Shown: positions 6,817 to 15,951 of the stretch, one piece after another | Layout of the letters: each line of letters begins with the position of its first letter | Position numbering within the stretch: the stretch's first letter is position 1 | NCBI GenBank assembly: GCA_003598085.1 | Contig: QZKU01000061.1 | Location: 1 to 36,320, forward strand | DNA from: Candidatus Abyssobacteria bacterium SURF_5 | GTDB taxonomy: Bacteria; Abyssobacteria; SURF-5 | DNA length: 36,320 nt | Reading direction: 5' to 3' | Notes under the pieces: generated by a model | What the model saw: the letters and a program-made list of their open reading frames with translations, nothing else | Database searches by the model: none | What the model was told of the DNA's origin: nothing | Position numbers and translations under genes: made by a program

Positions 6817-9372
6817 ATGTTATTCGAAAAACTGCGCGCGCTGCTGCGCGCTTCCTCAGATACGTATCAGCCCGACTTCTCGGTTCTTTTCTCCAAGTTT
6901 CAGCAGATACTTAACGGAAATAATATCGTTCTGGACATCATAGCCCAGATGGAGGACAAGCTGAGCGGTGAATACGTCTTTGACATGAATTACATCCGCT
7001 CGAGCACCCGAATGATGTCTGAGGCTGTTTACAAGATTATTTATGCTCTCGCAGTGCTTTCCAACAATGCCTATCCGGAACTCTTCTCGCGATACGAAGC
7101 CATCGGGCTCGAGATAGATCGCATCATCGAAGGAGAAAGCGGTCTTCCTTCCGATATTCTCGTCCTTCCTCTGGATTCCGTCCGCGGGGACATGGAGGAA
7201 CTCGTGGGAAGTAAGGCCGCGAGACTGGGGGAAATACGGAATCAGCTCGATCTGCCTGTCCCCGACGGTTTCATTATCACCACGGCCGCGTACCGGCTTT
7301 TTCTGCAATCCAATAATCTGTGGCCGCAAATCCGCGCCTCATTTGCGCGCCGCATGAAAGGAGAAATTTCAGCCGTCGAGTATCATGAATCAATCGAGAA
7401 ATTAATCGGCGGCGCCGCGATGCCTCCAAAACTGGAGAAGGATATCGCTCATGTCCTCAGTTCTTTTTTCAAAAAGAAGGGGAAGAAATTTTCGCTTGCG
7501 GTTCGAAGCAGCGCGTGGGGGGAGGACAGTGAGGTTAAAAGTTTCGCCGGCCAATTCAAGACGCTGCTCAGCCAGGACCCCGCACATCTCCTGAGCGCCT
7601 ACAGAAAAGTGATTTCAAGTCGTTTCTCCGAGAGAGCTCTGGCATATGAGGGAGAAGACAGTATCCGCGAAGAGGCGCTCCCGATGGCGGTCATCTGCCA
7701 GGAGATGGTTTCCGCAAAGGTGTCCGGAATCATCTACAGCATTGATCCTCGAGACGGACACTCGCACAAGGTACTCATTTCCTCCCTGTACGGTCTGGGC
7801 GAGCCCGCAGTATCCGGTCGCGCCGAAATGGACCAGTTTATTGTTTCGCGTATTCATCCCTACGAGATTTGTGAGCGAAAAATTGCACGCAAGCAGCGGC
7901 GGCTGGTCCTTTTACCGAACCAGGAGATTCGCGATCAGGAGGTCCCGAAACACGAACAAGAACGCCCATCTCTTGGAGATAGCGAGATCATCTCCCTTGC
8001 TGAACATGCCCTCGCGCTCGAGCGTTTCCTGAGACAGCCGCAAGATGTGGAGTGGGCAATCGACACAGAAGGAAAATGCTGCATCCTGCAAACTCGTCCT
8101 TTGAGCCTGCACAGGCAGCGCCCCGGCAGGGGGAAAAGTCTGAACGAGAGCCTTAAGAAGTATCCCGTGCTCCTGGCCGACTCCGGACAGGTTGTACAGC
8201 GCGGCGTGGCCGCCGGAAAAGTGGTCAAAGTCTTTGAAGATGCTGATCCGAGCTCTTTTCCCCAAGGCGCGATCGCGGTAACACACTTCACGACTCCTCG
8301 ACTCACGAAAATAATCCGGAAAACGTCCGCCATAATCACCGACGTTGGCAGCCCGACCGGCCATATGGCAACCATTGCCCGCGAGTTCGGCGTGCCTACC
8401 ATCGTGGGCACCAAGGAAGCCACACGACTCCTGCAAGACGGCATGGAGATCACGGTGGACGCCGAGGAAAACAGAATTTATTCAGGAATTGTGCCCGAAG
8501 TCCTCGAATACCAGATTGAAGGCAGAGACCAATTTGCCAATCTGCCGGAGTTCAAGATTTTGCGAAAAGTGCTTAATAAGGTCGCTCCGCTGAATATGAT
8601 CGATCCGGCAAGCCCGCAATTTGCTCCCAGGAATTGCCACACTTTTCATGATATCCTGCGATTCTGTCATGAAAAAGCGGTCTGGGAGCTGATCAACCTT
8701 CATGCCTCTCAAAGACGTTTCCGCAACATCAGGTCGAGGGAATTGAAAATGGCGATTCCTCTCGGACTCCACCTTATCGATCTCGGAAACGGGCTTTCGC
8801 ATGATGTGGGATCGCATTCGGTTGACTCGGTCGATCAGGTGACTTCACTGCCAATGCGGGCGCTCCTCGATGGGCTGGCCTCTCCCGGCGCCTGGAGCAC
8901 TGAGCCACGGCCGTTGCGATTTAACGACTTCATGTCCAGCCTCACCCGTTTTTCACTCGGCGAAGCCCAGCCGCGTTATGTGGGAAAAAATCTCGCTGTC
9001 ATTTCCGACCATTATACGAACCTCAGCCTGCGACTTGGGTACCACTTCAATGTAATCGACACATACACGTCTGAGAATATCAACGACAACTACATCTATT
9101 TCCGTTTTGTCGGTGGAGTGACCGACCCGGAACGCCGGCACCGGAGAGGACTGCTGATCGAGACGATTCTCGAAAAGTATGACTTCAAAGTCATCGTTCG
9201 AAACGATCTGGTTGTGGCCAGGCTCAAAAAACGAAACCAGAGGGAGCTCCTTGAGACCCTTGTCATGCTGGGAAAGCTCATCGGCTTCACGCGTCAGCTC
9301 GATACCGAAATGGTTTCGGACAAGAGCATAGAACGATTCGCAGCCGCTTTCCTGCAGGATGTCTCCCACTAG
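6817..9372 (+). CDS. PEP synthase-like protein with a non-canonical C-terminal domain (paralogue 1)
   Basis: This 851-residue protein has four parts. An N-terminal helical region spans about residues 1-110. A PPDK/PpsA-type ATP-grasp domain (about 115-445) has AVRSSAWGED at 228-237 and GLGE. A swivelling phosphohistidine domain (about 455-565) has TGHMATIAREFGVP, with candidate phospho-His H516 and the regulatory-type Thr T514 two residues earlier. The last 280 residues are unfamiliar and replace the PEP/pyruvate TIM barrel. This C-terminus carries C607, H611, D612, R615, C617, H618 and E619, all shared with the next gene. The protein could form a phosphohistidine from ATP, but without the barrel its acceptor is unlikely to be pyruvate in the usual way. 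The start at 6817 follows a GAAAGGA site; an upstream TTG (6766) lacks one. Confidence 0.82.
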   Translation: MLFEKLRALLRASSDTYQPDFSVLFSKFQQILNGNNIVLDIIAQMEDKLSGEYVFDMNYIRSSTRMMSEAVYKIIYALAVLSNNAYPELFSRYEAIGLEIDRIIEGESGLPSDILVLPLDSVRGDMEELVGSKAARLGEIRNQLDLPVPDGFIITTAAYRLFLQSNNLWPQIRASFARRMKGEISAVEYHESIEKLIGGAAMPPKLEKDIAHVLSSFFKKKGKKFSLAVRSSAWGEDSEVKSFAGQFKTLLSQDPAHLLSAYRKVISSRFSERALAYEGEDSIREEALPMAVICQEMVSAKVSGIIYSIDPRDGHSHKVLISSLYGLGEPAVSGRAEMDQFIVSRIHPYEICERKIARKQRRLVLLPNQEIRDQEVPKHEQERPSLGDSEIISLAEHALALERFLRQPQDVEWAIDTEGKCCILQTRPLSLHRQRPGRGKSLNESLKKYPVLLADSGQVVQRGVAAGKVVKVFEDADPSSFPQGAIAVTHFTTPRLTKIIRKTSAIITDVGSPTGHMATIAREFGVPTIVGTKEATRLLQDGMEITVDAEENRIYSGIVPEVLEYQIEGRDQFANLPEFKILRKVLNKVAPLNMIDPASPQFAPRNCHTFHDILRFCHEKAVWELINLHASQRRFRNIRSRELKMAIPLGLHLIDLGNGLSHDVGSHSVDSVDQVTSLPMRALLDGLASPGAWSTEPRPLRFNDFMSSLTRFSLGEAQPRYVGKNLAVISDHYTNLSLRLGYHFNVIDTYTSENINDNYIYFRFVGGVTDPERRHRRGLLIETILEKYDFKVIVRNDLVVARLKKRNQRELLETLVMLGKLIGFTRQLDTEMVSDKSIERFAAAFLQDVSH

Positions 9373-9437
9373 CGGAAAAATCCGAGAAAAAAACCGCAGC
9401 CTCATATCTCAGGGGGAGGTTTTCCTGGTAAAATCCC

Positions 9438-12044
9438 ATGTTCCAGTGGTATAAGAAATACATTCGGGAACGGGCGAAGGAACACGAACAGCGGGCAGAA
9501 CGGCAGCTCGATGGCCTTCGTTTCCGTTATCACGCTTTCAAGAACCTGCTTATCTGCAACAATGAATTGCTCGAGCAGATGACGCGCCTCGAGATGTACC
9601 TGCGGGATTGTCGGCGGATGTTTCCCGGCCTGGCGGCCCGCACCGATCTCCTCCTGAAGCTCTGCCGTGAACTCGTCCAAAACCTGAACCAGGTGTCTGA
9701 AGGCGCGTATGGAGAACTACCACCGATCCTGCGGGCAATTGCTGTAAGGGCCTCCACACTTGCGTGCAAATTGGACCCGGGCGAACAAGTCCCGTTGATC
9801 ATCCCATTGTGCGATATTCACCTCGACCTGATCGACACAGTCGGAGGAAAAGCGGCTCCGCTGGGAACTTTTGCGAATCAATTACGTTTGCCCGTGCCGG
9901 ATGGATTTGTCGTCACCACCGAGGCGTGCAACTTGCTCCTGAAAAAAAATAAGCTGTTGCTCCGCATCCGCGACCTTCTGAGAAATCTGAACAGCGAAAA
10001 TTTTCGCCAGGTTGAAGCGGTCTCTCTCGAAGTGCAAGATATGATCCTTAAAGCGGAAATACCCGAAGAGTTGCGAGACCCCCTGGAAAGGAGCTTTCAA
10101 CAATTGCTGCAGGCCTCCAGTTCGAAGGCAATCGCCGTTCGAAGCAGCGCTGTTCCCGAAGATGGCCAACATTCCTTTGCCGGCCAGTTCACCACTGTTT
10201 TAAACGTCATTTCGGTCGAGGCCGCCCTCACAGCATATAAGGAAGTTATTGCCAGCAACTTCAACGCCACGAGTCTCATGTATCGTCTCCACAGACAAAT
10301 GGGGTTGCGGGAAGCGGACATGGCGGTTCTTTGCCTGGCTATGGCGCCTGCCCGTTCCGCCGGGATACTGTACACAGTTGACCCGAATGACCCCGACGGT
10401 GAACGCATGGTACTGTGCTCGGCTTGGGGACTGGGCGAATATCTGGTCAATGGAAGGCTTCCGGCGGATATCCTCCATGTCTCACGGCTGGACCTGAAAC
10501 GTTTCGAGCCGGTTCAACTCGCCCGCAAAGAGTTAAAGCTGGTCTGTGATCCCGATCGCGGCGGCACACGGGAAGAGCCTGTCCCGACCTGCGACTCGCT
10601 TCGCCTATCAATCAATGAAAACGAAATGAGGACCCTTTGTGAATACGGACTGAAAATAGAAAAGTATCTCGGCTATCCGGTGGACATCGAATGGGCGATT
10701 ACGCAGGTTGGAGACATTATCGTTCTCCAAGGGCGGAGGCTGCAGCTCAGGAGCGGCGGCAGGGAATATTCTCAAACGGCATTGGAGCGCCTCAAACCGC
10801 TCGTCGCAAAGGGAATCACGGCCTCCAAAGGCCAATGCAGCGGCAAGACCGCAATCATCGCTCATCAGAGGGAAATTGACTCGATCGAACCCGGCAGTAT
10901 AGTTGTTGCTCGCGAGAGCTTCCTCAGTCTGGCCAATCGCGTCAGCTTCATTCGCGGAATAGTTCTCGAAAAGGGGAATCCTCTGGAACATCTTGCCTGT
11001 ATCGCTCGTGAATACCGGATTCCGATGATCGTCGGAGCGGCAAATATTACCGAGATGCTCGCGAACGGTCAGTCGATCACTCTCGATGCGGATGAATGCA
11101 CCATCTACGAGGGAGAAGCAGACCTTCTGAACCAATCAGCCGCCGTTTTTCCCGCCACTCGAGAAGAAGCCGAAGCCTCGATCCCGGACCTGAAGGAATT
11201 CAGACATCTGATTTTTTCATTGAACCTTCTTGATGTGAGGGATCCAAATTTTCAGATGTCCTCCTGCAGGTCCGTTCATGACGTCGTCCGGTTCTGTCAC
11301 GAGCAAGGCATCCAAACCATGTTTCAGGTGAATGACGGGGAATATGTAAAAAATAAATCCTACGTCTCCCGGCTCGATAACCCTATCCCATTCCACGTCG
11401 ATATCATTAATCTCGGCGGGGGTTTTGCCGTTTCCGGACACCCCCGGAAAGTAAAAATTGAAGAGATCACCTCGATTCCTTTCCTTGCTCTATGGAAAGG
11501 AATAAGCCATAAAGGCATCAAGTGGAGCGGCCCTCCGCCGCGGGTAAATCTCGGCGCCTTCAGTTCCGTTCTCGGGAATACGGCCATTGATGCGGCACGG
11601 TCGGGGCGCCCGCTCGGAAGCAGAAATTATGCGATGATTTCTCGCGATTACATGAATCTCAACTCGCGCCTTGCATACCATTTTGCTTTGGTCGATGCTT
11701 TGTGCAGTTATAATTCCGCGGAAAATTACATCAACTTCCGGTTCAAGGGGGGAGGCACAAATCTCCAGAGGCGAAGACGCCGCGTGATCTTTCTGGCGAG
11801 GGTCCTGGAGTCGCTCGGGTTCTTTGCGCACGTCGACGACGACCTGCTCAATGCCTTCATCAAAGATCTTCAACTGCGGCAAATGGAAGAAAAACTGGAT
11901 ATGGTCGGCCGGCTTCTCGGCTGCGCCCGTCTTCTCGATATGGCCATGGAGGACGAAGCTTCAATGGAATGGTTCATCCACGCCTTTTTGAGTGGGAATT
12001 ATGCCTTCGCGCCTGAGTTCGAGGGAGAAGAATCCAAGACGTAA
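9438..12044 (+). CDS. PEP synthase-like protein with a non-canonical C-terminal domain (paralogue 2)
   Basis: This 868-residue protein has the same architecture as the preceding gene. It has an N-terminal helical region, an ATP-grasp domain with AVRSSAVPED (233-242) and GLGE, a swivelling domain with H518 in LEHLACIAREYRIP, and the same unfamiliar C-terminal domain (C610, H614, D615, R618, C620, H621, E622, then NYINFRFKGGGT). It differs in key places. The position of the regulatory Thr is Leu516, and the ATP-grasp end motif reads LQGRRL instead of the usual LQTRP. The two copies are clearly diverged, so the duplication is old. The gap of 65 bp to the upstream gene suggests one operon. The Shine-Dalgarno (GGGGGAGG) is unusually far from the ATG. 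Confidence 0.82.
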   Translation: MFQWYKKYIRERAKEHEQRAERQLDGLRFRYHAFKNLLICNNELLEQMTRLEMYLRDCRRMFPGLAARTDLLLKLCRELVQNLNQVSEGAYGELPPILRAIAVRASTLACKLDPGEQVPLIIPLCDIHLDLIDTVGGKAAPLGTFANQLRLPVPDGFVVTTEACNLLLKKNKLLLRIRDLLRNLNSENFRQVEAVSLEVQDMILKAEIPEELRDPLERSFQQLLQASSSKAIAVRSSAVPEDGQHSFAGQFTTVLNVISVEAALTAYKEVIASNFNATSLMYRLHRQMGLREADMAVLCLAMAPARSAGILYTVDPNDPDGERMVLCSAWGLGEYLVNGRLPADILHVSRLDLKRFEPVQLARKELKLVCDPDRGGTREEPVPTCDSLRLSINENEMRTLCEYGLKIEKYLGYPVDIEWAITQVGDIIVLQGRRLQLRSGGREYSQTALERLKPLVAKGITASKGQCSGKTAIIAHQREIDSIEPGSIVVARESFLSLANRVSFIRGIVLEKGNPLEHLACIAREYRIPMIVGAANITEMLANGQSITLDADECTIYEGEADLLNQSAAVFPATREEAEASIPDLKEFRHLIFSLNLLDVRDPNFQMSSCRSVHDVVRFCHEQGIQTMFQVNDGEYVKNKSYVSRLDNPIPFHVDIINLGGGFAVSGHPRKVKIEEITSIPFLALWKGISHKGIKWSGPPPRVNLGAFSSVLGNTAIDAARSGRPLGSRNYAMISRDYMNLNSRLAYHFALVDALCSYNSAENYINFRFKGGGTNLQRRRRRVIFLARVLESLGFFAHVDDDLLNAFIKDLQLRQMEEKLDMVGRLLGCARLLDMAMEDEASMEWFIHAFLSGNYAFAPEFEGEESKT

Positions 12045-12083
12045 TTCAGAGGGCCGGCATGGGAAGCAGCCGATTTTCTCAAA

Positions 12084-12767
12084 ATGGATGATATACTCGC
12101 CAAAACAGACAATGTCTGCGGAAAAAAAATTTTTGCCGTGGGCGATATCCACGGCCAATATGAGAAACTCATCAACCTCATGTCTGTCTTGCCATGGAAC
12201 CGGGAGCAAGACATCCTGGTATTCCTCGGAGATTATATCGACCGAGGAAAGAAATCAAAAGAAGTGGTCGAGTACCTGATCGAACTGGAGAAAAAAGGCG
12301 GCAAAATCGTCTTTCTTCTGGGAAACCATGAAAAACTGCTTACCGATTATTATTATTCCGGAAGCGACTACGATTTGAAACTCTGGCGCTCCTTCGGCGG
12401 ATGGCAAACCATTCAAAGCTACACTCGCGGCGCCGGGGTGTGGGGAAGACCTTCGTTCCTCCCGCATGCCCACCTCGATTTCTTCAGGAGATTGCTCCCC
12501 TACTACGAAACTGACGATTATATCTTTGTTCACGCGGGCCTTCGGGAGGGGATTCCTCTGGACGAGCAAAAACTGGATGACCTGCTCTGGATTCGAAGGA
12601 GCTTCGTTGAGGGCAATCACTCGTTCTCGAAAACGATCATCTTTGGCCATACTCCCGTGAGGACTCCCTACGTCTCATCCGATAAAATCGGCATTGACAC
12701 CGGAGCAGGCCAGGGAAACGTACTGACGGCGGTCGAGCTGCCTTCTCTCAAGTTCTACCAGGCGTGA
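12084..12767 (+). CDS. PPP-family serine/threonine protein phosphatase (PrpA/PrpB-like)
   Basis: This 227-residue metallophosphoesterase has the complete PPP signature set: GDIHG (20-24), GDYIDRG (49-55), GNHE (80-83), a VHAGL motif near 151 and FGHTP near 188. These residues bind the two metal ions and the phosphate. The size matches bacterial and lambda-type phosphoprotein phosphatases. It lies 39 bp after the second PEP-synthase-like gene and is convergent with the next gene, so it is probably the last gene of that operon. The context raises the possibility that it dephosphorylates one of the PEP-synthase-like proteins. That link is inference only. Ser/Thr, Tyr or diadenosine-tetraphosphate specificity cannot be decided from sequence. 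Confidence 0.88.
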   Translation: MDDILAKTDNVCGKKIFAVGDIHGQYEKLINLMSVLPWNREQDILVFLGDYIDRGKKSKEVVEYLIELEKKGGKIVFLLGNHEKLLTDYYYSGSDYDLKLWRSFGGWQTIQSYTRGAGVWGRPSFLPHAHLDFFRRLLPYYETDDYIFVHAGLREGIPLDEQKLDDLLWIRRSFVEGNHSFSKTIIFGHTPVRTPYVSSDKIGIDTGAGQGNVLTAVELPSLKFYQA

Positions 12768-12789
12768 TGTCTCCTGAATATCCTGACCG

Positions 12790-13614
12790 TCACGTTTCCA
12801 CATTTTGATAGCGATAGTTCAGTCCCACCTCATTCTTGACTTCTTTCACGCCGGCCGTCGAACGTGCTATTTCGCCGATCCTGTCTATCACTTGCTGAGT
12901 AAGCGCCTTTCCGAAAACCGTAACCGCGCCGTCCTTTGCCTTGACGATAACGTCAATATTCTGCGTGGCGGAATCGGAGGCAATAGCCGCTCTCACCAGA
13001 CTGCTCAGAGCGAGATCGTCCATTATCCTCTGAGACTCGGGCGTTGTCTTGAACGGCTCCCGCTGAACGGCATATTGAATCATATTGCTGATAAAGTGGA
13101 TGTTTTCCGTCTCGAGATTAAAGACGATATCATACAGCTCCGGCGATCTCCAGTCCACGCGGTAAAGAAATTTCGTCCACTTGAATCGCTCCTTATCGAT
13201 CTTCTCAATATATTTGACGGCTTCATCATGGAGCACCTGCTGGCGCTCCATGACAAACTTCACTCGCAGTTGCATGGGCGCGACGATGCGTACTCTCAGA
13301 ACGTGAGGAACCCCCTTCAGCAGAAAATGGCCGGCATTCCCGTGATAGATGATGTTGTCGCCGCCTGCGTACTCGCAAAGAACCGCCTGAAAGAAAGCCA
13401 GATACCGCTCACGCTCATAGGTGAATCGTTTCAAGCCCGACGGCCGCTTCAGAATCGCGTTACGCAGCTTTTCCTCTACCACGCCGTATTTCTTTGACGA
13501 CATTTCAACAATCTCTTCCCGGCCGACGCACCGATAATTCAGTTTCTGCGACAATTCCTCCGCCAGCATCATGCCGCCGCTGAATGTTCCCCGAGAAATT
13601 GTTATGATCGCCAT
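12790..13614 (-). CDS. Cytidylate-kinase-like protein fused to a BON domain
   Basis: This 274-residue protein has two parts. The first 195 residues resemble the cytidylate-kinase-like family: the N-terminal strand and loop ITISRGTFSGG (4-14), an LNYRCVGREEIVE segment, and an R-rich lid region with LRVRIVAPMQLRVKFVMERQ. The loop SRGTFSGG departs from the strict GxxxxGKS/T P-loop, as is usual for this subfamily. Residues about 205-270 form a BON domain (DVIVKAKDGAVTVFGKALT ... GVKEVKNEV), normally a phospholipid- or envelope-associated module. No signal peptide is present, so the BON part would be cytoplasmic. It follows the response regulator gene on the same strand and is probably the operon's last gene. 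Substrate unknown. Confidence 0.75.
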   Translation of the reverse strand: MAIITISRGTFSGGMMLAEELSQKLNYRCVGREEIVEMSSKKYGVVEEKLRNAILKRPSGLKRFTYERERYLAFFQAVLCEYAGGDNIIYHGNAGHFLLKGVPHVLRVRIVAPMQLRVKFVMERQQVLHDEAVKYIEKIDKERFKWTKFLYRVDWRSPELYDIVFNLETENIHFISNMIQYAVQREPFKTTPESQRIMDDLALSSLVRAAIASDSATQNIDVIVKAKDGAVTVFGKALTQQVIDRIGEIARSTAGVKEVKNEVGLNYRYQNVET

Positions 13615-13693
13615 TTTCCCCTCTCCATTTACTGAAATCGCATAGTCAGTCCATCAGCCGGTTCGAGCCTGTCGCCCTGGTGAGGAGCGTCCC

Positions 13694-14095
13694 TCAGGAA
13701 CCGGGCTCTTTTCTTGCTGCTTGTTCGATGCTGCTTGCGGCTTTTTCTATGACTTCTCGAAGATGGCTGATTTTGAATGGCTTCGCGATGAAGTCGAATA
13801 CTCCGCTCTGAAGGGCTTCCCGGGCGGTTTCAACAGTGGCGAATCCGGTGATAATGACGACGACGGTATCCGGCCACCGCTGTTTGGCGAACCGGTGGAT
13901 TTCCATCCCGTCGACGTTCGCCATTTTCAAATCGGTCACCACAATGTCAAACCGCTTTTCCTGCAGTCTCTTGAGCGCCTGTCTACTGTCGATAAAGCTT
14001 TCGACCGCGTACCCCGCTTTTTCCAGAGACGGCTGCAAGCGAGCCCCCACTATCGCCTCATCATCCAGAACCATTATTTCCAATTGTCTTGCCAT
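13694..14095 (-). CDS. Single-domain response regulator (CheY-like)
   Basis: Starting at MARQLEIM, this is a 133-residue receiver domain with a short C-terminal helix. The acidic pair in VLDDE, the phospho-acceptor Asp in IVVTDLKM, Thr in VIITGFA and Lys in IAKPF are all present. No DNA-binding or enzymatic output domain follows, so it would act through protein-protein contact or as a phosphorelay intermediate. The TDLKMANVDGMEI and TVETAREALQSGVFDFIAKPF segments resemble receivers of NtrC-type regulators that have lost the rest. It shares strand and likely operon with the histidine kinase at 15952-17547. A longer in-frame start (14158) is possible, but the chosen one fits the receiver fold. 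Confidence 0.88.
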   Translation of the reverse strand: MARQLEIMVLDDEAIVGARLQPSLEKAGYAVESFIDSRQALKRLQEKRFDIVVTDLKMANVDGMEIHRFAKQRWPDTVVVIITGFATVETAREALQSGVFDFIAKPFKISHLREVIEKAASSIEQAARKEPGS

Positions 14096-14167
14096 GATAC
14101 ATACCCCGCATCCCTTCTTCCAAGCAATTAACGCTGCACTGCCCTCACGATCAGTCATCTCTCGGCA

Positions 14168-14944
14168 TCAATGCGGCTCCTTTTTTTTCGAACCGAAGAT
14201 CAAGCCCATGAAGATGCCGGCAGCCATGGCGATGAGGATCGACAAGATGCCGTACACGGCCGGATGCTCAAATGCAAGCGCCGAGACTTTCTCCGGCAAG
14301 CCCACCTTGACGACAGTGAGTTTGCTGGATGAGTTGGATGAAAATTCCCGATCGTTGAAACAGAATAGTTGTACCCGATATTCTCCCGCTGGAATGTTTG
14401 CAGGTATCGGGATCTCTGCCAATAAATGCTTTTCACCGGTTTCGGTCGGCTCCAAATTGATGGAACTCGGAGAAGTCCTGTAAAGACCGGCCTCCTCCTT
14501 GAGCTTGAGGAATTCCGGGAACAGCTCGTCCAACTGAGACTGAGCATGCTCCACCGTGACACCCGCGCGCAAGGCCTCATAGCCGAGGCCATGCTTCTCA
14601 AGAACCTCTCCGGGCGCCAGGCTATCGAGCGGATCGACGGAAGAAAAAAGAAAATATGTTTCCGGCGCGCCTTTTATTGTCGCGGTGCCGATGTTCATCC
14701 ATAGCGGGCCGACTTTTCCCTTCTGATTCAAGGGATGATCTTTTCTCTCACTCGATACCACCAGAGCCGCCTGGCAACCGGCAGGAATAAACGCCTCGGC
14801 GGTTATAGTGGTCCCATGGTAAAAAGAAGAAATCTCGATCCGGTCCTTCGAAATCGCCACCTCCGGCTCGGCGGCCATGACATGACCGGCATTCCACCAG
14901 CAAGCGAGGGCAGCCGCCATAACCAGAGAGATCGTGCTTTTCAT
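14168..14944 (-). CDS. TIGR02186/Alph_Pro_TM-like membrane-anchored protein
   Basis: This 258-residue protein has an N-terminal signal peptide (STISLVMAAALACWWNAGHVMAA), a periplasmic beta-rich domain with a SFYHGTTITAEAFIPAG segment near residue 40, and a C-terminal transmembrane helix (about 228-250) ending in KKKEPH. The arrangement and the YHGTT motif match the TIGR02186 family, which is regularly encoded next to TauE/SafE permeases, as here. The family is thought to be an accessory subunit of the sulfite/sulfonate exporter, but a mechanism is not established. The first ATG at 14959 overlaps the TauE stop; MKST at 14944 is the more natural signal-peptide start. Confidence 0.8.
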   Translation of the reverse strand: MKSTISLVMAAALACWWNAGHVMAAEPEVAISKDRIEISSFYHGTTITAEAFIPAGCQAALVVSSERKDHPLNQKGKVGPLWMNIGTATIKGAPETYFLFSSVDPLDSLAPGEVLEKHGLGYEALRAGVTVEHAQSQLDELFPEFLKLKEEAGLYRTSPSSINLEPTETGEKHLLAEIPIPANIPAGEYRVQLFCFNDREFSSNSSSKLTVVKVGLPEKVSALAFEHPAVYGILSILIAMAAGIFMGLIFGSKKKEPH

Positions 14945-14958
14945 GAGTGAGCCCGGCA

Positions 14959-15891
14959 TCAGTGGCCCCCTTTCACGGAAAGCAGAATCGACGGTTGCAT
15001 AAGCAACTCTCCCAGCATCTTCAGCATAACCACGAGTACAATGCTGGCAAGCAGAATCTTTAACTGGTCCGCTTTCAGTCTCTTGCTGATCCGGGCGCCC
15101 AACTGCGCTCCCAGAGTCGAGCCGATCAAAAGAAGAAGAGCAAGCATCAGATCAACCGTCTGATTGACGTAGGCTTGCATGAAGGTCACGTTGATGCAGG
15201 TAAAAAGTATCTGGAACAGGCTGGTGCCCACTACAACGTGCATCGGCATCCGCAGCATGTATACCATTACCGGTACCATAATGAAGCCGCCGCCCACCCC
15301 CATGATGGCCGCCAAAATTCCCACAAGTGCGCCGAGGCCGACAGGCATCAGAAGCGACATCGTAACGCCCGATTTGACGAACTGCGTCCGCCATGGCAGC
15401 GACTGATTCAATCTCGTAAACCACGACACTTGATCCGACGCCTTCGTCTCTATATCCTTGAGACGCCCGCCGCGCAGGCTGCGCAGACTCTCCTGAAACA
15501 TGTAACTGCCGACAACACCCAGCATCACCACGTACGTTATCTTGATGACGAAATCGGCGTTCCCCAGGGCTCTCAGGATTTTGATCAACTGCACCCCGAG
15601 TGTTCCCCCCGCGACGCCGCCGACAAGCAGATAGATTCCCATTTTGAAATCCACATTGCCCATTCGCCAGTGCGCGTAGGTGCCGGAAGAGGAGGCCGCC
15701 ACAATCTGATTCGAATCAGAAGCGGCGGCAACCGTGGGAGGAATACCAATCATGATAAGCAGCGGAGTCAGGAGAAAACCGCCGCCCACTCCGAAAAGAC
15801 CTGAAAGAAAACCAACCAGCCCGCCAAGGCCGACCAGCAAGAAGAGGTTGATGCTGGCGCCCGCGATTGGAAGATACAGAAAAGCGCTCAT
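14959..15891 (-). CDS. TauE/SafE-family anion permease
   Basis: This 310-residue integral membrane protein has about eight hydrophobic segments and the two Gly-rich repeats typical of the TauE/SafE (DUF81) family: LVGFLSGLFGVGGGFLLTPLL near residues 24-44 and LVGILAAIMGVGGGFIMVPVM near 188-208. Members export sulfite, sulfoacetate or other organosulfur anions, or take up related anions. The direction here cannot be read from sequence. The next gene encodes the usual TIGR02186-like partner, with start and stop overlapping. A histidine kinase gene lies 60 bp upstream on the same strand, which suggests that the exporter may be controlled by, or be part of, a signalling operon. Confidence 0.9.
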   Translation of the reverse strand: MSAFLYLPIAGASINLFLLVGLGGLVGFLSGLFGVGGGFLLTPLLIMIGIPPTVAAASDSNQIVAASSSGTYAHWRMGNVDFKMGIYLLVGGVAGGTLGVQLIKILRALGNADFVIKITYVVMLGVVGSYMFQESLRSLRGGRLKDIETKASDQVSWFTRLNQSLPWRTQFVKSGVTMSLLMPVGLGALVGILAAIMGVGGGFIMVPVMVYMLRMPMHVVVGTSLFQILFTCINVTFMQAYVNQTVDLMLALLLLIGSTLGAQLGARISKRLKADQLKILLASIVLVVMLKMLGELLMQPSILLSVKGGH

Positions 15892-15951
15892 TGCCCCTCC
15901 AATTCACCGTTCAATCATTATTATACTCGAATCAGCGCGCAAACCATCATC

